Shown: piece after piece, positions 44,487 to 51,974 of the stretch
How positions within the stretch are numbered: position 1 is the stretch's first letter
Layout of the letters: every line of letters begins with the position of its first letter
Source of the DNA: Streptomyces cinnamoneus
Lineage (GTDB): Bacteria > Actinomycetota > Actinomycetes > Streptomycetales > Streptomycetaceae
Assembly (NCBI RefSeq): GCF_014650495.1
Contig: NZ_BMVB01000012.1
Coordinates: 124,001-188,000 of the forward strand
Length of the DNA: 64,000 bases
Direction: 5' to 3'
Position numbers and translations under genes: made by a program
Notes under the pieces: model-generated
Databases searched by the model: none
Seen by the model: only the letters and a program-made list of their open reading frames with translations
What the model was told of the DNA's origin: nothing

Positions 44487-47210
44487 GTGCGCGTGACGTC
44501 GGGATACCAGCACATCGTCGCGCAGGTCCTGGACGCTTCGGGTCTGACGGACACGTGGCGGATGGCGGACGGGGAATTCTGGTGCATGGTCGCCCCTGTC
44601 CGGCACACCCTTCGCCCGCAGGGCTGGAAGCTGCACCTGTCGGCCACCCCCGCCTCGGCGTCCCGCGTGCTGGAGCGGGCCGCAGCCGTGCTGGTGGGGC
44701 ACGGATGCGCCTTCAAGTTCGCCCCCACGGCGCGAGCCGTCGCCGAGCTCACCGCGGTGCGGACCGACCGGGCGCAGTCGGGCAAGTTCCTCACCGCCTA
44801 TCCCGCCCACGACGACCAGCTGCGCCTGCTGGCCGAGCAGTTGCACCGGTCGACGGCCGGGTTGCCGGGCCCGGCGATCCTCTCGGACCGGCGCTACCGG
44901 GCGGACAGCCTGGTGCACTACCGCTTCGGCTGCTTCAGCAGACCCCGCGAGCTCAATGACGACGGCTTCTACGAAACGCAGCTGGAGGCCCCCGACGGCA
45001 CGGTGGTGCCGGACGAGCGGAAGCCGTGGTTCTCCCCTCCCTCGTGGGCCCCGCTGCCGTTCCCGCCGGCCGCAGGGACACCGGCCGGGCCGCGTCGGCG
45101 CGGCGGACCGGTCCTGCTGGCCGGCCGCTATCTGGTCCGGGAAGCCGTCCGGCACTCCAACCGCGGCGGCGTCTACCGCGCGCACGACCAGCACACCGGT
45201 GAGGACGTCCTGCTGAAGGAGGCCCGACCCCACATCGGGGCCGACCGCGAAGGACACGACGCCCGGGACTGGCTGCGCCACGAGGCGGACGTGCTGCACC
45301 GTCTCGCTCCGTACGGCATCGCCCCGGCCGCACGGGAGGTCTTCGAGTCCGCGGGGCACGTGTTCCTCGTCCAGGACCTGATACCCGGCACGACTCTGCA
45401 GCGGTGGACCGCCGACGCACTGCAGCGCGGTGACGGCCGGCTCCCGGTCCCGGCCGTCCACTCCCTGGCCCGCGACCTCGCCCGTATCGTCGGCCAGGTG
45501 CACGCCGCCGGTCACGTCCTGCGCGACCTGAAGCCCGGCAACGTCGTGATGAGACCGGACGGCACGCCCGTACTCGTCGACCTGGAGTGCACGGCCGACG
45601 CGGGCGGAACGGCCCACGTCGCCGGGACGCAGGGCTTCACCGCTCCGGAACACCTCGACAGCCCGGCCGGGGGTACGGACACGGCACCGCCCGCACCGGG
45701 ACCGGAAGCGGACTGCTACAGCCTGGGCGCGACCTTGCTGCACGCCGCCACCGGCATCAGCCCCGTCCTGGCACCGGACGTCCCCGCAGCAGGCAGGACG
45801 GCCGGTGAACGGATCGCCGCCCTCGTGCGCGCCGCCGCCCCCGCGCACCCCGCCGTGCAGGCCCTCGGCCCGCTGCTCCTCGGCCTGACGGCGGACGCCG
45901 GACAGCGTTGGCCCTTGCCCCGGGCCGTGGCGTTCCTCCGGGCGGAACCGGCCGCGCCGCCGCAACGACCCGGCCCCGGACTCCCCGACGCCGACGCCGA
46001 CCGGCTCATCGACGACGGACTGGCCTGGCTGGCCGGGACGATGGCCCCGGACGCCGCGTACCTGTGGCCCCGCCCCCGCACCCTGCCCCTCGGCGACCCG
46101 TGCAACGTCCAGGTGGGCGCCGCCGGGGTGCTGGCCGTCCTGGACCGCGCGGTGCGCAGCGGACGGGGCGCGGCACGGCCCGCCCTGCGCACCGCGGCGC
46201 GCTGGCTCGACGGCAGGCTGGCCCTGCCGGACCGGGTGCTGCCCGGGCTGTACTTCGGCCGCTCCGGGACGGCGTGGGCGCTGTACGACGCGGCGCGGAC
46301 GCTGGACGACGAGGACCTGGCGGACCGGGCCCGGGCACTGGCCCTGCGGATCCCGCTCGACGGCAACAACCCGGACGTCTGCCACGGCCTGGCCGGCGCC
46401 GGCACGGCGCAGCTGTACCTGTGGCACGCCACCGGCGACGGGCGGTTCGCCGAGAGGGCCCTGCACTGCGCGGACCGCCTGCTCCATCTGACGAGGAGCG
46501 CCGGCCGCACGGTCGACTGGCCTGCGGGCCGGGAGCACCGGAGCGACCTCGCGGGCTCCGCGTCGTACGGCTACGGGCACGGGGTGGCCGGCAACGCCGC
46601 CTTCCTGCTCGCGGCGGGCCGGGCCCTGGGCCGGCCGGACCTGGCCGAGGCCGCGGCGGGCGGCGGCGAGGCGCTGTGCGCGGTGGCCCGGTGGCGCGAC
46701 GGCGGGGCCGCCGACTGGCCGAAGGGCCCGGGCCGTCACGAGCGCACGGGGCTGAACCTGTGGTGCAACGGCGCGTCGGGCGTGGGGACGTTCCTGGTGC
46801 GGCTGTGGCGGGCCACCGGCGACGCGCGGTTCCTCCGGCACGCCGAGGGAGCCGCGGCAGCGGTGTACCGCGACCGCTGGCGGCTGGGCCCCGGCACCTG
46901 CCACGGCGTGGCGGGCAACGCCGAACTGCTCCTCGACCTGGCCGCAGCGACCGGCGACGACCGCTACCGACGGCAGGCGGCCGAGGCCGCCGGCTGCCTC
47001 TTCGTCCGCGCCGCGCTGCGCGACGGACGGCTGCTGGTGCCGGACGACACGATGCGCGAGATCTGCGCGAGCTACAACGTCGGCCTGGCCGGCGTCCTGG
47101 ACTTCCTCCTGCGGCTCAGGACCGGCGGCGGCCGCTCCTGGTACGCCGCCCCCCTCGACCTCCGCCGGCCGGAGAACAGGAACGACGAGCAGACGACGAA
47201 GGAGACGTGA
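44487..47210 (+). CDS. lanL: Class IV lanthipeptide synthetase LanL
   Basis: This protein of about 907 residues has three domains. An N-terminal phospho-Ser/Thr lyase spans to about 200. A kinase domain runs about 212-500: RYLVREAVRHSNRGGVYRAH, LLKEARPH and the catalytic LRDLKPGN with Asp347. A C-terminal LanC-like cyclase follows: LYFGRSGTAWALYD, CHGLAGAG and YGYGHGVAGN. The zinc ligands are kept as WCNG (Cys760) and TCHG (Cys805, His806), which distinguishes class IV LanL from class III LanKC. It phosphorylates, dehydrates and cyclises Thr/Ser with Cys in the precursor directly downstream. The start is either GTG 44487 or GTG 44493; neither has a good ribosome site. Confidence 0.9.
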   Translation: MRVTSGYQHIVAQVLDASGLTDTWRMADGEFWCMVAPVRHTLRPQGWKLHLSATPASASRVLERAAAVLVGHGCAFKFAPTARAVAELTAVRTDRAQSGKFLTAYPAHDDQLRLLAEQLHRSTAGLPGPAILSDRRYRADSLVHYRFGCFSRPRELNDDGFYETQLEAPDGTVVPDERKPWFSPPSWAPLPFPPAAGTPAGPRRRGGPVLLAGRYLVREAVRHSNRGGVYRAHDQHTGEDVLLKEARPHIGADREGHDARDWLRHEADVLHRLAPYGIAPAAREVFESAGHVFLVQDLIPGTTLQRWTADALQRGDGRLPVPAVHSLARDLARIVGQVHAAGHVLRDLKPGNVVMRPDGTPVLVDLECTADAGGTAHVAGTQGFTAPEHLDSPAGGTDTAPPAPGPEADCYSLGATLLHAATGISPVLAPDVPAAGRTAGERIAALVRAAAPAHPAVQALGPLLLGLTADAGQRWPLPRAVAFLRAEPAAPPQRPGPGLPDADADRLIDDGLAWLAGTMAPDAAYLWPRPRTLPLGDPCNVQVGAAGVLAVLDRAVRSGRGAARPALRTAARWLDGRLALPDRVLPGLYFGRSGTAWALYDAARTLDDEDLADRARALALRIPLDGNNPDVCHGLAGAGTAQLYLWHATGDGRFAERALHCADRLLHLTRSAGRTVDWPAGREHRSDLAGSASYGYGHGVAGNAAFLLAAGRALGRPDLAEAAAGGGEALCAVARWRDGGAADWPKGPGRHERTGLNLWCNGASGVGTFLVRLWRATGDARFLRHAEGAAAAVYRDRWRLGPGTCHGVAGNAELLLDLAAATGDDRYRRQAAEAAGCLFVRAALRDGRLLVPDDTMREICASYNVGLAGVLDFLLRLRTGGGRSWYAAPLDLRRPENRNDEQTTKET

Positions 47211-47213
47211 TCC

Positions 47214-47348
47214 ATGGAAACCGAGGTCCTTGAGCTCCAGGAACTCCCCGAGACCGACGGGGAGATGCTGGAGCCGATGATGTGTTGTGACACCGTCCCG
47301 CGCACCGACTGGACCGACGGCTGCACGGAGTACCCGCGCTGCCGCTGA
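47214..47348 (+). CDS. lanA: Class IV lanthipeptide precursor peptide LanA (44 residues)
   Basis: The ATG at 47214 follows AAGGAG by 9 nt and begins 3 bases after the lanL stop. The leader is acidic with the class III/IV recognition motif in VLELQELPETD (residues 5-15), close to the LPETD of venezuelin-type leaders. The core region after about residue 21 is MMCCDTVPRTDWTDGCTEY then PRCR. It contains four Thr (27, 31, 34, 38), four Cys (24, 25, 37, 43) and no Ser, so up to four methyllanthionine rings are possible, for example Thr34-Cys37 or Thr38-Cys43. The adjacent Cys24-Cys25 pair precedes all Thr, so some rings would be closed in the C-to-N direction. The cleavage site and ring pattern are inferred. 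It is missed by callers with a 60-residue limit. Confidence 0.85.
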   Translation: METEVLELQELPETDGEMLEPMMCCDTVPRTDWTDGCTEYPRCR

Positions 47349-47370
47349 TCTTCCCGACGGTCTTCCCAAC

Positions 47371-47398
47371 GGTCGTGCGGCGGGCCCGCCGCACGACC
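47371..47398. terminator. 28-bp perfect palindrome after lanA
   Basis: GGTCGTGCGGCGGG (47371-47384) is followed directly by its exact reverse complement (47385-47398). In RNA this is a hairpin of about 12 bp with a tight loop, 22 bases after the lanA stop. It may end or attenuate transcription so that lanC is made at a lower level than the precursor, or protect the 3' end of a lanL-lanA mRNA. Confidence 0.7.
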
Positions 47399-47418
47399 CC
47401 CGACCGCACCCTGGCGAA

Positions 47419-47474
47419 GGCCCGAAGGCCCGAAGGCCCGAAGGCCCGAGGGCCCCAAGGCGCGGGGGCCCGAA
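47419..47474. repeat. 8-bp tandem repeat (GGCCCGAA) upstream of lanC
   Basis: Seven 8-bp units fill 47419-47474. Units 1, 2, 3 and 7 are GGCCCGAA; units 4-6 differ by one to three bases. The last unit runs into GGAG to form AAGGAG (47473-47478), the ribosome site of lanC. Period 8 is not a multiple of three, so it is unlikely to be coding. Slippage could alter leader length or structure. Confidence 0.8.
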
Positions 47475-47484
47475 GGAGCACGGC

Positions 47485-48699
47485 TTGGGCGGCAGCACGT
47501 GGACGGCAGCGGTGTCCGGCGGCGCGGCGGACGCCGCCCTCGGCCTCGTGGCCGCGCTGGCGGGCCGGCCGCGCGCCGCACCCTCGTGCGTACGGCCCGA
47601 CCTCGCGGGCGGCGGACCGGGGCCGGCCCTGGTGTACCACCAGCTGGAGCGGTACCGGCCCGGAGAGGGCTGGGGCGCCCTGGCCGACGGGTACCTCGCC
47701 GCATCGGTCAGGGGCACCGAGCGCCTGGGAACGACGGCTCCGGGGCTTCACGCGGGCCTGGCCGGCCCGGCGTTCGCGGCCTGGTGCCTGTCCCGCGCAG
47801 GTCCGCCCGAGTCTTTCGTGGACGAAACGCTACGCCGGGCAGTCGCACTCACCGACGGCGCCCACGGTGTGGCGTGGCGGGACTTCGACGTGATCCACGG
47901 CCTCGCCGGGACCGGCGCCCTGCTGTTGTGCCGGGCCGGGGAATCACCGCACGCGGAACGCTCCCTGCGCGCCGTGCTCACCGCTGTGGTGGCCCTGTGC
48001 GGGGAACGCGGGGGAGTTCCCCACTGGTTCACGCCCGCCGCGGCCATCCGGGACGACGCCCTGCGGGAACGCTTCCCGCACGGTGCCCTCAACTGGGGTG
48101 CGGCGCACGGGATCGCCGGACCGCTGGCGCTGATGGCGCTCGCCCGGTCCGCCGGGGTGCGTGTCCCGGGCCAGGACGAGGCGCTGCGCAGGACGGCCGG
48201 CCGACTCGGGGCCTGCCGGACCGAGGACGCCCGGGGGCCCGACTGGCCGGGCATCACCGCACTGGACGGAACGCCGGATCCCCGTCGGCGCAGGACCGCT
48301 TCGTGGTGCTACGGCACCCCCGGAGTGGCCCGGTCCCTGTGGCTGGCGGGCACGGCACTGGACGACGCCTCCCTGCGGAGGACGGCGGTGCGGGCCATGA
48401 AGGCCGTCCTCCGCCGGTCCGCCGAGCAGTGCGGTGCCGACACGTCACCGGGCCTGTGCCACGGCCTCGCCGGGCTGCTGCAGATCACGCTGCGGTTCGC
48501 CCACGACACCGGGGACGCGGAGTTCCGGCGCGCCGCAACCGACCTGACCGTCCGGCTCTCGCGGTTTTGCGAACACGGCGGGAACCTCGCCCAGGACGGC
48601 CCCGGCTTCCTGGACGGAGCCGCAGGCGTGCTCCTCGCCCTCCTCGCCGCGACCACGGACAACGCCCCCACCTGGGACCGTGCCCTGCTCCTGGCGTAA
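47485..48699 (+). CDS. lanC: Stand-alone LanC-like lanthionine cyclase
   Basis: This 404-residue protein has the alpha-toroid repeats of LanC: GLHAGLAGPAFAAWCL, DVIHGLAGTGALLLC, LNWGAAHGIAGPLALMAL, SWCYGTPGVARSLWLAG, GLCHGLAGLLQITL and GFLDGAAGVLLALL. The zinc ligands Cys275 (WCYG), Cys325 and His326 (LCHG) are present, so it should be catalytic. The start is TTG 47485, 6 nt after AAGGAG; an upstream ATG would place the tandem repeat inside the gene and is less likely. Because LanL already has a cyclase domain, a second free-standing cyclase is unusual. It may direct ring order, or act on another substrate. Confidence 0.85.
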   Translation: MGGSTWTAAVSGGAADAALGLVAALAGRPRAAPSCVRPDLAGGGPGPALVYHQLERYRPGEGWGALADGYLAASVRGTERLGTTAPGLHAGLAGPAFAAWCLSRAGPPESFVDETLRRAVALTDGAHGVAWRDFDVIHGLAGTGALLLCRAGESPHAERSLRAVLTAVVALCGERGGVPHWFTPAAAIRDDALRERFPHGALNWGAAHGIAGPLALMALARSAGVRVPGQDEALRRTAGRLGACRTEDARGPDWPGITALDGTPDPRRRRTASWCYGTPGVARSLWLAGTALDDASLRRTAVRAMKAVLRRSAEQCGADTSPGLCHGLAGLLQITLRFAHDTGDAEFRRAATDLTVRLSRFCEHGGNLAQDGPGFLDGAAGVLLALLAATTDNAPTWDRALLLA

Positions 48700-48742
48700 G
48701 GAGACGGTACTGTTTGCTGCCCGCACGCCTGGGGGAGGGTGA

Positions 48743-50230
48743 ATGGCGAGGAAGCAGTTACCCGCGCTGCCGCAGTACCGGCAGGACGCGGTGACGCGGC
48801 GGCTGTGTGCCGCGACGCACCTGGACGAGGGCTTCGCCCATGAGGTGCACGAGGAGTTCACCGCGGACCGGATGACCGCGGTCGGCCTGCCGCTCGGCGT
48901 CAATCTCCTGGCGCTCGTACGGCACGCCGGGGCCGCCGTCCGGCGCACCGAGGCGCGGGACCGCCGACTCGCCTGGCTCTTCGGCGGGTTGGTGGCAGCG
49001 GTGCTCCTGGTGCTGTACGGACTCACCGCAGGGCCGTCCCCCGCCGGGACCGTGGGCGGCTGCGGGATCCTCGTGGTGTTCGGTACCGCGTGGTGGCTGG
49101 TGTACACGGCCGAGAGACAGGCCCGGGACGCCGCCCAGGAGGTCTTCCGCACGGGCGCGAAAGCCGAGGACCTCGCGCCGCCCGCCCCCCAGGGGGCGGA
49201 GAAGCGGCTGCTGGAGATGAAGAAGGCCAACGTCGTGCCCTACACGGCGAGTGCCGAGCGCACCAATCCGTTCGTGGGCAGCGGAAAGAAGATCAAAGAG
49301 GTGGTCTGGCAGCCCATCGACGTCAGCCGGCCCGCCGAGGCCCCGGGCGGCGGCAAGCTGACCATCAAGGACTTCGACGCCGTCGACCTGCACACCTACG
49401 TGGCCCGGGAGATGGCGAACATCGCCGGCCTCGAAGGGCTGAGGGCCAGGAACCGGCTGTACGTGCTGGGCACCCACGTCCCACACCTCGGCAAGGACCT
49501 GCTGCCCGATCCGCTCGGCCGGCCCCTCGCCCAGATCCCCAAGCAGCTGGTGCAGGCGGGCCTGCTGAACCCGGGCGCAGGAATGCGTACCTACCTGAGC
49601 CTGGAGCGGGTCGGCGACGGCGGACGCGTCATCGTGTCGATGCACCTGCGGGCCCGGCTCCAGCACCCCAGCCTCTCCTGGGAGGTCGCCGCCTACGGAA
49701 TCCCCCCGGTGAGCGGCGCCTTCGGCCGCGTGGACGGGCTGCCGATCGACGGCTTCGAACGCTGGTGGAGCCTGGTGCGGTGTGCGAACGGGCAGACCTG
49801 GCCCGCGCTGCGCGGCGCACCGGGCCGCAACCACCGGCGCGGTGCAGCGAACAATCGCCGGGCGCGCGACCTGGAGAGACTGCGCAGGGACATCAGTAAG
49901 CGGCACGTGGCGCACGACTACGGGGCCGTGGACAGCATCCGCGAACGCGTGGCCTCCTGGGACCAGCTGGGACACTCCGACCGCATGGACTCGCAGGACT
50001 TCCTGCATCGCCTGCAGCAGGGCGTGTTGATAGCGACGGAGCGGTTCCTGAAGGACCACAACGTCGACACCAGCTCCTTCGACCAGGCCCAGCAGGTCAT
50101 CAACACCCAGACGTACAACTTCTCCGGAGACATCACCGGGCCGAGCAACTTCGGCAACAACGGGCAGATCAGCGCGGCCTACGGGCAGGGCGGCCAGCAG
50201 CCGTCCGGTGCACCCGGCCAGGCTCCCTGA
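48743..50230 (+). CDS. Membrane-linked protein with C-terminal amyloid-like motif, TTA-containing
   Basis: The family of this 495-residue protein was not recognised. Two hydrophobic helices lie at about 77-99 (WLFGGLVAAVLLVLYGL) and 104-122 (GILVVFGTAWWLVYTAE). A long cytosolic part follows with FDAVDLHTYVAREMANIAGLEGL and basic helices (RRARDLERLRRDISKRH). The C-terminus carries YNFSGDITGPSNFGNNGQI (458-476) and a Gly/Gln/Pro tail. The 19-residue motif is repeated at the start of the next gene (11 of 19 identical). Codon 6 is TTA (48758-48760), suggesting bldA control. GGGAGGG precedes the ATG. It lies 43 bases after lanC and could be co-transcribed, but its motif links it to the genes that follow. 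Confidence 0.75.
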   Translation: MARKQLPALPQYRQDAVTRRLCAATHLDEGFAHEVHEEFTADRMTAVGLPLGVNLLALVRHAGAAVRRTEARDRRLAWLFGGLVAAVLLVLYGLTAGPSPAGTVGGCGILVVFGTAWWLVYTAERQARDAAQEVFRTGAKAEDLAPPAPQGAEKRLLEMKKANVVPYTASAERTNPFVGSGKKIKEVVWQPIDVSRPAEAPGGGKLTIKDFDAVDLHTYVAREMANIAGLEGLRARNRLYVLGTHVPHLGKDLLPDPLGRPLAQIPKQLVQAGLLNPGAGMRTYLSLERVGDGGRVIVSMHLRARLQHPSLSWEVAAYGIPPVSGAFGRVDGLPIDGFERWWSLVRCANGQTWPALRGAPGRNHRRGAANNRRARDLERLRRDISKRHVAHDYGAVDSIRERVASWDQLGHSDRMDSQDFLHRLQQGVLIATERFLKDHNVDTSSFDQAQQVINTQTYNFSGDITGPSNFGNNGQISAAYGQGGQQPSGAPGQAP

Positions 50231-50268
50231 CCCGGCGGACACTCCGTCCCCATCGACGAGGAGCAGGA

Positions 50269-50598
50269 ATGAGCACGTTCAACTTCCACGGTGAGATCTC
50301 CGGGCCGGGCAACTTCGGCGACGGCGGGAAGATCGAGATCCACCACCACGGCGCGACTGCGGCCGAGGCCCTGCGCCTGGCCGGCGAGCTGGCGCGGCAG
50401 CTGCGCGCCGACGGCCTGCCGGTGCTCGCCGAGCACGCGGACGTGGTCCGCGGCGAGCTGGTGCGGGCCGACCGGGAGCAGCGGCCCGCCGACCCGGGAC
50501 GGGTCAGGCGGGCGCTGGAGACGATCTCGACGGGGCTCACCACGGGCAGCGCGGGCCTGGCCCTCGCCCAGGAACTGGGGCGCGTCATCGGCCTGTGA
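50269..50598 (+). CDS. Small protein with N-terminal amyloid-like motif
   Basis: This 109-residue protein opens with FNFHGEISGPGNFGDGGKI (4-22), a close copy of the motif ending the preceding protein. A His-rich turn (HHHGAT) and a helical domain follow (AAEALRLAGELARQLRADGL, ALETISTGLTTGSAGLALAQELGRVI). An N-terminal motif on a small helical partner and a C-terminal one on a larger membrane protein is the arrangement seen for paired signalling or polymerisation motifs. GAGGAGCAGGA precedes the ATG. It converges on the kinase gene, with a strong terminator between. Confidence 0.75.
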   Translation: MSTFNFHGEISGPGNFGDGGKIEIHHHGATAAEALRLAGELARQLRADGLPVLAEHADVVRGELVRADREQRPADPGRVRRALETISTGLTTGSAGLALAQELGRVIGL

Positions 50599-50604
50599 GC
50601 CGGG

Positions 50605-50638
50605 GTGGGGGGAGAGCCTTGAACGGCTCTCCCCCCAC
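50605..50638. terminator. Strong bidirectional terminator
   Basis: GTGGGGGGAGAGCC (50605-50618) and GGCTCTCCCCCCAC (50625-50638) make a perfect 14-bp stem with a 6-nt loop, 7 bases after the stop of the small motif gene and just before the stop of the convergent kinase gene. It should end both transcripts. Confidence 0.85.
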
Positions 50639-50639
50639 G

Positions 50640-51974
50640 TCACTTCGGACGGACGACGGCCCGGGCGCCGTCGAGGTCCAGCTCCAACCCGGAGCGCAGC
50701 GGCACGGTCTGGCCGGGCGCGATCTGCTGGGTCGTGCCGTCCGACCGCGTCCCCGTCCACGCCGCCCCGGAACGATTGGCAAGTCCGAACCTGCCGGGCT
50801 TCTGCGGGTGCTCGGTCAGCTCGGCGACGAGGGTGGCGTCGCCGTAGTCGTGCCGCGTGGGCTCCGGCACCAGATGGTGCGCGTGCACCCGCGCGGCACG
50901 CCCCAGCCGGACGTGACGCTCCGCCCGCGGCGATGGGGTGGTGAGCACCAGGCGCGGCGGCAGCACCAGCACACTGCGGCAGGACCAGCACGTTCCCGCC
51001 GTGGTCTCCTCGGGCTCGGTCATGTTCTGCCGCCCGCAGTGCGCACAGTCGACGACGCCGTCCAGCACGGCCCGCAGCGCGTCACGCCACTGCGACTCCC
51101 GCACCCGCGCCGCCGGATCGCGCAGACCCACGGTGAAGTTGTGCGTGAACAGGTCCCTCAGCACCTCGGGCGCGGCGTCCCAGGTGTGGAGCACGGTGGA
51201 CTGCTCGACGGGGTCGGGCTCGTTGGAGCCGTCCTGCGGGTCGAAGACGAACAGCGGCTGCCGGCCGTACAGCTTCTTCTCGGCCGCCTCGTCGAAGCAG
51301 CGGATCGCCAGCTCCTGCCTGCCCTCCAGCGGATGATGGTTCATCAGCAGCATGAACAGGAGCACCGCGAGGGAGTGCAGATCGGACTGTGTCCCGGGCC
51401 TGGCGCCCGGATCGGCGCGCACCAGCTCGGGCGCCATGAACTTCATGGTCCCGGAGATGCCGCTGCTCTCGCCCTCCACCACCGCATTGTCGTTGTCGCA
51501 CACCAGGACGTCACCGGTGGCGGGATCGAAGAAGACGTTCCCCCAGGAGATGTCACGGTAGGCGATGCCGCGGGAGTGCAGGGCCTGGTACGCCTCCACC
51601 ATGTAGAGGCCCGCGGCGAGCAGGGCGCGCGGCGTGGTGCGCAGCCGCCGTGCGAACAGGTCGGGCAGACCCTTGAAGCGGTCCGGGCGGATGCCCATCA
51701 GGTAGCCGAACGCATCCGGTCGCGTGCCCCGGACGAACGCCGACGGCCACAGGAAGCGGTCGTCGTCGAAGTCCCGTTCCACCAGCTCCCGGACGATGTC
51801 CTCCTGCTCCGGCGTCGCGCACGCCGGGTAGTACCACTTGAGCGCCCGGTCGCCGGCCGCGGTCCGCACCCGGTACACCTCGCCCTGGCCGCCGGTCCCG
51901 AGCAACCCCGCGACCTGGAGTTCCACGCCGTCCTCGGTGGTGAGGCGGGTGCCGGTGTCGAGCATGCCGCTCAT
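50640..51974 (-). CDS. Ser/Thr protein kinase with zinc ribbon (TerY-P triad type)
   Basis: In this 444-residue protein the kinase N-lobe has LLGTGGQGEVYRV and ALKWYYP (ATP lysine). The catalytic loop is YRDISWGNVFF (Tyr for His, but Asp and Asn present), and the metal motif reads CDNDNAV in place of DFG. A four-cysteine zinc ribbon follows (CAHCGRQ ... TCWSCRS, about residues 310-335), then a C-terminal all-beta domain that may be FHA-like (FGLANRSGAAWTGTRSDGT). Kinases of this form occur with a vWA protein and a PP2C phosphatase as the TerY-P triad, exactly as here. The start overlaps the phosphatase stop by ATGA. Confidence 0.85.
   Translation of the reverse strand: MSGMLDTGTRLTTEDGVELQVAGLLGTGGQGEVYRVRTAAGDRALKWYYPACATPEQEDIVRELVERDFDDDRFLWPSAFVRGTRPDAFGYLMGIRPDRFKGLPDLFARRLRTTPRALLAAGLYMVEAYQALHSRGIAYRDISWGNVFFDPATGDVLVCDNDNAVVEGESSGISGTMKFMAPELVRADPGARPGTQSDLHSLAVLLFMLLMNHHPLEGRQELAIRCFDEAAEKKLYGRQPLFVFDPQDGSNEPDPVEQSTVLHTWDAAPEVLRDLFTHNFTVGLRDPAARVRESQWRDALRAVLDGVVDCAHCGRQNMTEPEETTAGTCWSCRSVLVLPPRLVLTTPSPRAERHVRLGRAARVHAHHLVPEPTRHDYGDATLVAELTEHPQKPGRFGLANRSGAAWTGTRSDGTTQQIAPGQTVPLRSGLELDLDGARAVVRPK

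Noticed and set aside
47419..47474. Short tandem repeats as a possible CRISPR or coding array
   Set aside because: The period is 8 bp with no spacers and is not a multiple of three, so it is a simple non-coding repeat.
47287..47484. Upstream ATG extension of lanC through the palindrome and repeat
   Set aside because: The extension is Pro/Arg-rich, overlaps lanA in another frame and lacks a ribosome site, while TTG 47485 has AAGGAG at 6 nt and begins LanC-like sequence.
44130..47717. Long open frame (over 1,100 codons) antisense to the lanthipeptide synthetase
   Set aside because: It is a mirror of lanL in a high-GC gene; the translation is Arg/Gly/Gln-rich without motifs, while the sense strand has full lyase, kinase and cyclase motifs.
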